64,000 nt of DNA from the NCBI GenBank assembly GCA_023053545.1, contig JAKZAN010000053.1, positions 1-64,000 of the forward strand, written 5' to 3'. Positions 52,424 through 60,207 of the stretch are shown piece by piece. Below the pieces are notes generated by a model. The model was given only the letters and a program-made list of their open reading frames with translations, made no database searches and was not told where the DNA came from. The translations under genes and the position numbers were made by a program. Position 1 is the first letter of the stretch. Each line of letters begins with the position of its first letter. This DNA comes from Lepidurus packardi (taxonomy: Eukaryota; Arthropoda; Branchiopoda; Notostraca; Triopsidae).

Positions 52424-54526
52424 TTAGTTCTGAAAGCGCTGGTTTTTAGAATTGTGGATAAAATTTGTTAGTTCTCTCGTGAATTGGTCCAGCTCTGTTA
52501 ACGACACTTTTGTATAGTCGATAATCTTGGAAAATTCCTCTTTTGAAAGTTCGCCTGAAAGTAGGGCAGAGATGCTTACTATCTGTGCGATTGGGTGGCG
52601 CACTTTGTGGGAAGTCATGAACATCATTTTTTCGAGATCCGCGGTGTATTGTTGTTTTTCGAGTCCCGCAATTTTCAGTTCAGTGATGTCAAATCCGGTT
52701 AGTATATAGCGGCCTCTTTCTTTTAGGGGCTGTAGCATGCGCAAAATAAATCGTTGTCCGGTATCAGTTTCTATTATGTCTGTCCATTCAGTATGTTCGC
52801 CGTTTTTCACTTTTTCGAACGCTGCGATTCGGTTGGTAAGGAAACGCGGCACATCTTCAAACTCGCTGGACCATTGGAGATCGGTCTTTCCGATTTTTGC
52901 TTTCTGATTTTCCAAATCGGCTAATCCCATTGGGTTGATATACAAATACCGCTTTGCGCTGTCATAGACAATAATTTCGATTGGGATGGAATTGATAATT
53001 TCGTCTGTAAAGGTTTTTTGCTTTTGCAAGTCGGCAGTTCGTTTGGCTACTCTCCGTTCTAGCGATTCGTTTAGCAAACGTATTTTTTGCTCAATTATTT
53101 TTCGATCTGTGATGTCTACAACAGAGCCTACGAAAGATGGGCGGCTTTCTATTTCTAAAATTTCGACAGAAAAAAGCACATCAATTTGCTCGCCGTCTGA
53201 TTTTGTCATTTTCGTTTCTCTTGATTTTGAGCAATCCGGATTTGCTAAAATTTCGTTTGCGAGTTGTTCTGCTTCCTCAAAAGAAATTGCTTTCAAGTCG
53301 GCTGGAGTGCGCCCCATCAAATAACTCCGTGCATAGCCAATTAATTTGCAAAAAGCCTCGTTTGCGTACATAATTTGGTGTGTTTCGATGTCAGAAATCA
53401 CGATTGCAACGGGATTTGCTTCCAGTACTTGATAAAACTTCTCTTGGGCTTTATTGATTTCCGCTTGTGCTTTTTGTTGCTCGTTTTGCGCCTTAATTTT
53501 TTCAGTTATATCCCTAAAAATTATTACTGCGCCAATAACCTCTCCATTTCTATTAAAAATTGGCGCGCCGCTGTCATCAATATGAATGGCTATTCCTTTT
53601 TTGACTTGCAGGACAGTGTCTGGATGCAGGGTTATGATTTTTTTTTCGGCTAATGCTTCAATCGCCGGATTAGATACGAGAGCCCCTGTATGGAAATTGC
53701 GCATTAGCATAACTTTCTCAATGTGTTTTCCAAGTGCTTCATGTTCCTTTAGACCAGTGATTTGCATTGCGGCCTTGTTGATCATTGTGACGCGGCCTTT
53801 CGGGTTAACAGTCATTACGCCGTCGCCTAGGCTCACCATTGTTTGCGTATACCATTCGTTTTGAATAAATAATTCTTCTTCGTTTCTGATGCGGTTTGCG
53901 ATCTGCTTTTTTAAGAAGTAGAAAATAATCCCGAAGATTATTAAGGTGCATATTATTCCCGTTATAAGATAAAAAGACGTGAGCCATGAAGTGCGCTTAG
54001 ATTCGGAAATTCGTTCCTGCAATAGTCTGCTTTCTTCCTGTTCAATTGCATTGCTAATTTGCTTTATAGAGTCCATTATATAGAGCCCGCGCTTTGTCGC
54101 TGTTGCCTCAGTTGCAGCTTGCTGCCCGTTGTTTGTTCTGATAGCGACAGTTTGCCGTGACCAGTCAAATTTATGCTGAATGAGGACCTCCAGCTTTTTC
54201 AAATTTTTGCGTTGTTCGATATTATCAGTAGTTAGCATTGCAAGGTGGTTATACAAACTATCATGCATTGCGAGAGACGAAAAAAATGGCTCAAGAAATT
54301 CTTCGTTTCCTGTGATCACATAACCGCGCTGACCGGTTTCTACATCTTTCAAATTACTGAGCAGTTTTGCATTAGCCTGCAAGACTTGGTAGGTGTGCCT
54401 AATCCATTTTTCGTTTTCACTACTTTTTGAATAGGATATTATGGAGGAAATGCCAACAGCTATAAATATGGCTAATGCAGCAATAAATCCCCAATTGGTC
54501 ATTCTGACTTCATGGTTCCATTTCAT
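52424..54526 (-). CDS. CHASE3/multi-PAS sensor protein lacking a kinase ATPase domain
   Basis: 700 residues anchored by two membrane helices (about 12-30 and 184-206) around a periplasmic CHASE3 domain (VETGQRGYVITGNEEFL). Three PAS domains follow at about 225-340, 360-480 and 505-620 (TMVSLGDGVMTVNPKGRV, FYQVLEANPVAIVISD, IINSIPIEIIVYDSAKRY). The C-terminus is a dimerisation helix with a His in MTSHKVRHPIAQI, but the chain ends about 60 residues later with no N, G1 or G2 box. So it cannot phosphorylate by itself. It may signal through a partner kinase or a response-regulator gene elsewhere. Similar truncated sensors are known from flavobacteria. Confidence 0.88.
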   Translation of the reverse strand: MKWNHEVRMTNWGFIAALAIFIAVGISSIISYSKSSENEKWIRHTYQVLQANAKLLSNLKDVETGQRGYVITGNEEFLEPFFSSLAMHDSLYNHLAMLTTDNIEQRKNLKKLEVLIQHKFDWSRQTVAIRTNNGQQAATEATATKRGLYIMDSIKQISNAIEQEESRLLQERISESKRTSWLTSFYLITGIICTLIIFGIIFYFLKKQIANRIRNEEELFIQNEWYTQTMVSLGDGVMTVNPKGRVTMINKAAMQITGLKEHEALGKHIEKVMLMRNFHTGALVSNPAIEALAEKKIITLHPDTVLQVKKGIAIHIDDSGAPIFNRNGEVIGAVIIFRDITEKIKAQNEQQKAQAEINKAQEKFYQVLEANPVAIVISDIETHQIMYANEAFCKLIGYARSYLMGRTPADLKAISFEEAEQLANEILANPDCSKSRETKMTKSDGEQIDVLFSVEILEIESRPSFVGSVVDITDRKIIEQKIRLLNESLERRVAKRTADLQKQKTFTDEIINSIPIEIIVYDSAKRYLYINPMGLADLENQKAKIGKTDLQWSSEFEDVPRFLTNRIAAFEKVKNGEHTEWTDIIETDTGQRFILRMLQPLKERGRYILTGFDITELKIAGLEKQQYTADLEKMMFMTSHKVRHPIAQIVSISALLSGELSKEEFSKIIDYTKVSLTELDQFTRELTNFIHNSKNQRFQN

Positions 54527-54655
54527 AATAGATCGTTTGTTTATTGGGACGAAAATACCGCGACAATAATCGCAGGATATCCAAATTTAAACAAAAAATC
54601 TGTTAAGAAGTTGGTAAATCTCGCCAATTTTATGGCTGTTGTGCTAAAAATTTGC

Positions 54656-54685
54656 CAAAAAAAAGCCTGCAAGATTGCAGGCTTT
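54656..54685 (-). terminator. Terminator of lpdA
   Basis: Stem AAAGCCTGCA/TGCAGGCTTT (54662-54685), four-base loop, followed by T-rich sequence on the minus strand. Confidence 0.85.
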
Positions 54686-54704
54686 AGTTATTTCTGAGTA
54701 TTTG

Positions 54705-56093
54705 CTACAAGTGAATTACTTCCCCGTAAGCCTCTGCTACCGCTTCCATTACCGCTTCGCTCATGGTAGGGTGTGGGTGAATTGCTTTTAATACTTCATG
54801 GCCTGTGGTTTCTAATTTTCTAGCCACAACAGCTTCGGCGATCATATCTGTAACGCCTGCACCAATCATGTGACAGCCCAGCCATTCGCCATATTTCGCG
54901 TCGAAAATTACTTTTACAAAACCATCTGGTGTTCCAGCTGCTTTTGCTTTCCCTGAAGCGGTGAAAGGGAATTTTCCAACTTTCAATTCGTATCCTTTTT
55001 CTCTAGCTTGCTTTTCGGTTAAACCAACAGATGCGATTTCTGGCGATGCATAAGTACAACCGGGGATGTTTCCGTAGTCAATTGGATCAACATGCATGCC
55101 TTTAATTTTTTCAACACAAGTAATTCCTTCTGCAGAAGCAACGTGCGCCAATGCCGGCCCTGGCACTACATCGCCAATAGCGTAGTAACCTGGAATATTG
55201 GTCTGATAAAAATCGTTAACAAGTATTTTATCGCGGTCTGTGGCAATGCCACATTCTTCTAATCCTATGTTTTCAATATTGGTTTTGATGCCAACTGCTG
55301 AAAGCAAAATATCGGCCTCAATCACTTCTTCTCCTTTTGCTGTTTTCACAGTAGCTTTAACGCCCGAGCCTGAAGTGTCGATTTTTTCCACAGAAGAATT
55401 GGTCATGATTGTCACGCCCGCTTTTTTCATCGAACGTTCCATTTGTTTCGAAATGTCTTCGTCTTCCAGTGGCACAATGTTAGGCAAATATTCCACAATG
55501 GTTACTGCTGTTCCCATTGCGTTATAAAAATGTGCAAACTCAACGCCAATAGCACCAGAACCCACTACAATCATCGATTTTGGCTGGCTTTTCAAAGTCA
55601 TCGCTTGGCGGTATCCAATTACTTTTACGCCATCTTGTGGCAAGTTTGGCAATTCGCGTGAACGTGCACCTGTTGCAATAATAATATGATCGGCACTAAA
55701 TTCAGTTACTTTGCCATCAGCAGAAGTAACGTCAATTTTTTTGCCAGGTTTTAGTTTTCCAGAACCATCAATAACATCAATTTTATTTTTTTTCATCAAA
55801 AACTGAATGCCTTTGCTCATCCCATCTGCAACACCTCGAGATCTCGAAACCACAGCACTAAAGTCTTTGTCGAAAGAAGAAACCGTAATTCCGTAATCGC
55901 TTGCGTGTTTCAGGTAATCAAAAACTTGTGCTGATTTCAGCAAAGCCTTTGTTGGAATACATCCCCAGTTCAAGCAAACGCCGCCAAGGTTTTCTTTTTC
56001 AATTACTGCGGTCTTAAAACCCAACTGTGCTGCACGAATAGCGGCAACATATCCGCCTGGCCCGCTTCCTAAAACTATAATGTCGTATTTCAT
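54705..56093 (-). CDS. lpdA: Dihydrolipoyl dehydrogenase
   Basis: FAD-dependent E3 component of pyruvate, 2-oxoglutarate and branched-chain dehydrogenase complexes, and of glycine cleavage. The 462 residues have the FAD motif VLGSGPGGYVAAIRAAQLG, redox disulfide GGVCLNWGCIPTKALL at about 39-54, the NAD motif VVGSGAIGVEFAHFYNAMG, and the catalytic His-Glu in the C-terminus (HPHPTMSEAVMEA). All canonical. Single-gene transcript. Confidence 0.95.
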   Translation of the reverse strand: MKYDIIVLGSGPGGYVAAIRAAQLGFKTAVIEKENLGGVCLNWGCIPTKALLKSAQVFDYLKHASDYGITVSSFDKDFSAVVSRSRGVADGMSKGIQFLMKKNKIDVIDGSGKLKPGKKIDVTSADGKVTEFSADHIIIATGARSRELPNLPQDGVKVIGYRQAMTLKSQPKSMIVVGSGAIGVEFAHFYNAMGTAVTIVEYLPNIVPLEDEDISKQMERSMKKAGVTIMTNSSVEKIDTSGSGVKATVKTAKGEEVIEADILLSAVGIKTNIENIGLEECGIATDRDKILVNDFYQTNIPGYYAIGDVVPGPALAHVASAEGITCVEKIKGMHVDPIDYGNIPGCTYASPEIASVGLTEKQAREKGYELKVGKFPFTASGKAKAAGTPDGFVKVIFDAKYGEWLGCHMIGAGVTDMIAEAVVARKLETTGHEVLKAIHPHPTMSEAVMEAVAEAYGEVIHL

Positions 56094-56196
56094 TGTAAAA
56101 TTGTTTTTTCTGTTATCTATAAATGATCTTTGTAGACCCTAATTGCACTATAAAAATCGCTTGCGAAAATAAGGATTTATTTTCAAATATTAATCG

Positions 56197-57969
56197 CTAA
56201 AGGCGGTTCTCGTTTTCTTCAGCCGCAACAAACTGGGCGTAATAGAGGTTTTTATAGTAGCCGCCCTCTTTTTGCAACAGCTCCTGATGAGATCCTTGCT
56301 CTACTATTAAACCTTTGTCCATCACAACAATCTTATCTGCGTTGATAACCGTTGCCAAGCGATGCGCAATTACAATGGATGTTCGTCCTTGTGTTACCTT
56401 CTCGGTTGCACGCTGAATTAGTTCTTCTGAATAGGAATCTATAGAGGATGTTGCTTCATCAAGTATCAAAATTCCGGGATTGCTAACGTATGCGCGTAAA
56501 AATGCAATTAACTGCCGCTGCCCTGACGACAACATAACACCGCGTTCTTTCACGTTATAATCGTAGTCATTTGGTAAACTCATAAAAAATTCGTGTACGC
56601 CAATATTTTTTGCCGCCTCAATAACATCAGCTTTGCTAATACTTTCGTTGTATAAGGTAATGTTGTTCAGAATCGTGTCTGCAAACAAAAACACATCCTG
56701 CAAAACAATGGCAATTTGCTTGCGCAGTGAATCCAGCGTATAATGTTCGATATTTTCGCCATCAATACTGATGGTGCCTGATTTGATTTCGTAAAATCGA
56801 TTCAATAAATTAATTATTGTCGATTTTCCAGCGCCTGTAGAGCCAACAATAGCAACAGTTTCACCCGCTCTAATAGACAAATCGATGCCCTTAATGACAT
56901 CTTCCTCCGGAATATAGCCAAAATGAACACCACTAAACTCGATATTACCCTCAAAATTTGGCGCTTCTAATCTACCCGTATCCTGAATTTGGTCAGTCGT
57001 ATCTAAAATATCAAAAACACGGTTGGCTGCAATCATTCCCATTTGCATCTCATTAAACTTATCTGCAATTTGCCGCAACGGATTAAACAACATCCCAATA
57101 AACATCGTATAGGAAAATAAATCACCAAAAGTCGTAAGTTCATCGCCTGCAATTATCCGCAAACCACCATACCAAACCACCATACCAAGGGTCAGCGACG
57201 AAATAATATCCGCAATAGGGAAGAAGATGGAGTTGTACCATATTGTTTTGATCCACGCCTGGTTGTGCTTCTGATTTATTTCTGCAAATTTCTCAGCCTC
57301 AATATCTTCCCGATTAAAAAGTTGCACGATCTTCATTCCGGTCACACGTTCTTGTACAAACGTATTTAAATTGGAAACTTGTGTGCGCACTTCCTCAAAT
57401 GTAACTTGCATTTTTCGCTGAAATATTCGCGTAATGTAAACCAAAATCGGCATGGCCACAATCACAATCCACGTCAGCTTCCAGTTCATATAGAACATAA
57501 AAATCAAAACCACTAACATCTTCATCAAGTCACTGATAATCATGAAAAGACCTTGACTGAAAATACGTGCAATTGCTTCTATATCCGACACAGAACGCGT
57601 TACGAGTTGTCCAACTGGCGCATTATCAAAATACCGCATCCGAAAACTCAACATATGCTGAAACATTTTTATTCGAATGTCTTTCACAATGTCTTGCCCC
57701 AACCAATTCGCCCAAAAAACAAAGTAATATTGCGAAAAAACCTCTGCTAAAAGCACAAATCCCATCAAGACAATATACAACAACAATCCTTTCGGGTCGT
57801 GCGTTTGGATGTATCCGTCAACTGTCTGCTTCAACAAATACGGGCGCAACGCGGCAAAAACCGACAAAAAAATGGCAAATGCCACCACACCATTAAACCG
57901 CAATTGATACGGCTTAGTAAATTGAAGAATTCTTTTAAATAATCTAGTATCGAATGCTTTTGCTTTCAT
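56197..57969 (-). CDS. ABC transporter, fused permease and ATPase (exporter type)
   Basis: Half-size exporter of the MsbA/BmrA type, about 590 residues from the ATG at 57967-57969. Six membrane helices occupy the first 320 residues (e.g. WKLTWIVIVAMPILVYITRI). The nucleotide-binding domain has Walker A IVGSTGAGKSTIINLLNRF, signature LSSGQRQLIAFLRAY, Walker B ILILDEATSSID and the switch His in IAHRLATV. It would act as a homodimer in the inner membrane on a lipid or hydrophobic substrate. The longer upstream reading runs into repeat copy 9 and is rejected. That element lies in its leader. Confidence 0.9.
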   Translation of the reverse strand: MKAKAFDTRLFKRILQFTKPYQLRFNGVVAFAIFLSVFAALRPYLLKQTVDGYIQTHDPKGLLLYIVLMGFVLLAEVFSQYYFVFWANWLGQDIVKDIRIKMFQHMLSFRMRYFDNAPVGQLVTRSVSDIEAIARIFSQGLFMIISDLMKMLVVLIFMFYMNWKLTWIVIVAMPILVYITRIFQRKMQVTFEEVRTQVSNLNTFVQERVTGMKIVQLFNREDIEAEKFAEINQKHNQAWIKTIWYNSIFFPIADIISSLTLGMVVWYGGLRIIAGDELTTFGDLFSYTMFIGMLFNPLRQIADKFNEMQMGMIAANRVFDILDTTDQIQDTGRLEAPNFEGNIEFSGVHFGYIPEEDVIKGIDLSIRAGETVAIVGSTGAGKSTIINLLNRFYEIKSGTISIDGENIEHYTLDSLRKQIAIVLQDVFLFADTILNNITLYNESISKADVIEAAKNIGVHEFFMSLPNDYDYNVKERGVMLSSGQRQLIAFLRAYVSNPGILILDEATSSIDSYSEELIQRATEKVTQGRTSIVIAHRLATVINADKIVVMDKGLIVEQGSHQELLQKEGGYYKNLYYAQFVAAEENENRL

Positions 57970-57977
57970 TTTTTTTT

Positions 57978-58079
57978 TGGAGCTATTCGCGCTTTCGCCT
58001 GTATCTTTTTTTTTAAGGAACATATTCCTCATCAGAATATTTATCAAAAAAAAAAGGATGCCGGCTCAATCACGGCTAG
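57978..58079 (-). repeat. Dispersed flavobacterial element, copy 9, overlapping the truA 3' end
   Basis: On the minus strand: CTAGCCGTGATTGAGCC, then GGCATCCTTTTTTTTTT as left part, a GAATATT/AATATTC-like inner hairpin, and AAAAAAAAAGATACAGGCGA, then AAGCGCGAA on the right. Helix CGTG/CGCG with one G-U pair. It supplies the last codons and stop of truA and reaches to nine bases before the ABC exporter start. Confidence 0.78.
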
Positions 58080-58812
58080 TGGGATAATCGTAGGCGATCT
58101 GCACTAAATACAATCCATGTGCTGGAACAGATGCGCCTGCTTTGTTTCTATCTTTATTTGTAATTATAAACTCAAATTCGGCAATTGAAATTTTTCGCAA
58201 GCCAACTTTTATTAAAGTGCCCACAATGGCACGAACCATATTCCGAAGAAAACGATCTGCCGAAATCGTAAACACTAATTCTGATCCTGTTTGCTGCCAA
58301 AAAGCAGCTGTCACTTTGCAATTAAAGGTATTTACGTCCGTATTGACTTTTGAAAAACACTGAAAATCAGTATATTTCAGCAATAGTTTCGCAGCTTCAT
58401 TCATCGCCGCAACATCCAAGTCCTGCGGATGATACCAACTTAAATTTTCTTTAAAGGGATTTTTTTCCTGGTGCACGCAATATTCGTATGTGCGCAGTTT
58501 CGCGTCAAACCGGGCATGAGAATGATCATGAACCACTATGATGTCCTGCACCGCAATGTCCTTCTGCAAATAGGAATTTATTTTATAAACAAAGCTATCG
58601 CGTTCAATTTTGCCTTCAAAATCAAAGTGGGCATACATTTCTTTAGCATGAACACCTGCATCTGTTCGGCCAGCACCCATCATTTCAACTTCAGCACCTA
58701 AAACAACCGAAAAAGCTTTGTTCATTGTTTCCTGAACAGAGGCCGCGTTGGGCTGAATTTGCCAGCCGTGGTAAGGTGTGCCGTTATATGAAAATTTTAC
58801 AAAATAGCGCAA
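58066..58812 (-). CDS. truA: tRNA pseudouridine(38-40) synthase
   Basis: Isomerises U38-U40 in tRNA anticodon arms. About 248 residues: FVKFSYNGTPYHGWQIQPN at the start, catalytic Asp in GAGRTDAGVHAKEM near 60, FDAKLRTYEYCVHQ, and FLRNMVRAIVGTLIKVG. The start is TTG at 58812 (or TTG two codons upstream); no ATG fits. The final residues Thr-Ser-Arg-Asp and the TGA come from repeat copy 9, so insertion of the element may have replaced the original end. Confidence 0.92.
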   Translation of the reverse strand: MRYFVKFSYNGTPYHGWQIQPNAASVQETMNKAFSVVLGAEVEMMGAGRTDAGVHAKEMYAHFDFEGKIERDSFVYKINSYLQKDIAVQDIIVVHDHSHARFDAKLRTYEYCVHQEKNPFKENLSWYHPQDLDVAAMNEAAKLLLKYTDFQCFSKVNTDVNTFNCKVTAAFWQQTGSELVFTISADRFLRNMVRAIVGTLIKVGLRKISIAEFEFIITNKDRNKAGASVPAHGLYLVQIAYDYPTSRD

Positions 58813-58923
58813 AAGCAATCAGTTTTTAAAGTGCGTAAAGTTACAAAGTTTATTTCAGCAATTATTGTTAAGATGATTTATAAACGCTTCAAATCATACT
58901 AAACACAAAGCCTAGATATTTGC

Positions 58924-58931
58924 TATTTTTG
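58924..58931 (+). promoter_or_regulatory. -7 box for the metallophosphoesterase gene
   Basis: TATTTTTG ending four bases before the ATG at 58936, which points to a leaderless transcript. Confidence 0.45.
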
Positions 58932-58935
58932 TGGC

Positions 58936-59430
58936 ATGAAAAAGATCCTATTACTTTCTGATACGCACAGCCATATTGACGACAGCATTCGAAAGTATGC
59001 ACATTTGGCAGACGAAATTTGGCATGCGGGCGACATTGGCAATTTAGAAGTCACAGATGCCTTAAAGAAAATCAAGCCTTTGAGAGCAGTTTATGGCAAT
59101 ATAGACGACGACAAAGCCCGCTTGGAATTTCCGCTCCACAACAGATTTATGTGCGAGGGCGTCGATGTTTGGATAACACATATCGGCGGATATCCAGGCA
59201 AATACAATCAGGCAATTCGCGAGCAAATCAAACAAAATCCACCAAAGCTCTTTATATGTGGACACTCTCATATTCTGAAAGTTATGAACGACAAAGAACT
59301 TGGCCTGCTGCATATGAATCCAGGCGCTGCAGGCATTAGCGGCTTTCACCAAAAAAGAACCATGTTGAGATTTGCAATTGACGGTGCAAAAATTCAAGAT
59401 CTTGAGGTTATTGAAATAGGCAATAAATGA
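58936..59430 (+). CDS. YfcE-type metallophosphoesterase
   Basis: Cytoplasmic metal-dependent phosphodiesterase of 164 residues. Metal-binding motifs are LLSDTHSHID at 5-14, HAGDIGN near 31, VYGNIDDD near 53, WITHIGGYPG, and ICGHSHILKV near 108. The length and motifs match the YfcE group, active on small phosphodiesters in vitro. It has its own promoter and is not in an operon. Confidence 0.93.
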   Translation: MKKILLLSDTHSHIDDSIRKYAHLADEIWHAGDIGNLEVTDALKKIKPLRAVYGNIDDDKARLEFPLHNRFMCEGVDVWITHIGGYPGKYNQAIREQIKQNPPKLFICGHSHILKVMNDKELGLLHMNPGAAGISGFHQKRTMLRFAIDGAKIQDLEVIEIGNK

Positions 59431-59544
59431 TAGGTTTAACTAGATACAGGATTGTCTCACATCCCAAAAGCAACTTTCGAAGGTTATCATAAAAGCAGAA
59501 TAGGCCACGGGCAAAAGCATACTATTTTATTATAAATTCAATCC

Positions 59545-59576
59545 ACAAAAAAACCCAAGCTATTGCCTGGGTTTTC
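59545..59576 (-). terminator. Terminator of the DUF4293 gene
   Basis: Stem AACCCAAGC/GCCTGGGTT (59552-59573) with one mismatch, followed by a T run on the minus strand. The plus strand has only a weaker T run. Confidence 0.7.
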
Positions 59577-59605
59577 TTCGCACTAAATAAACTAAGTTTA
59601 TAGGT

Positions 59606-60020
59606 TTATCTCAATCGATCAACTGATTTTACGAGATCTTCGTCCTTTTTGATGGCTTTATTGGCGAAAACCAATAAAACGATAGAAACAATAGGAAGAA
59701 ACATCCCAATACCTTTCTCAGAAACTGCAACAGCTTCTCCAGATACGTTTAGTGAATGATATACAAACAAACCCAATAAAATTAAATTTAAAATTATGTT
59801 CAGCCGGTTCATAACGAACTGCTGTTGTCTTTTTTTGAATGAAATAATACTAATAACTACTAAGGCGGTGCACAGACCACCAATTGCCGTGAACAAGGAA
59901 CTTTCGTTTAAACGATATTCATGCCCGCCAGTTTGCGTCCAAAGTGGAAACGCAAATGGCAAAACGCTTATCGTTATAAAAGGCAAGAATTAGATATATT
60001 GTTTGAACGCGCTGTAGCAT
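59606..60020 (-). CDS. DUF4293 family membrane protein, one +1 frameshift
   Basis: The visible ORF starts at 59986, but the family N-terminus is upstream in another frame: ATG at 60018-60020, MLQRVQTIYLILAF, then a break at the A4 run of 59978-59981 (T4 in the gene). With three bases it continues ITISVLPFAFPLW. Joined length is 137 residues with four hydrophobic helices (around 5-25, 45-65, 80-95, 110-125), the DUF4293 pattern. Function unknown; probably inner membrane. It is divergent from rho. Confidence 0.82.
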
Positions 60021-60207
60021 GTTTCTAGAAATTTTCTCTACGCAAAAATATATTTTCTCTTTTTAGAAATACTATTGTATCAAACAATTTTATTTGTATT
60101 ATTGCACTACAAATGCGTAAGTACTTCATCTTACGTTTCATCACGGGGAAAAAATATTAGTCTATCCTGCGTTAAAAATTCCACATCAATCTAATTTAAA
60201 ACATTAC

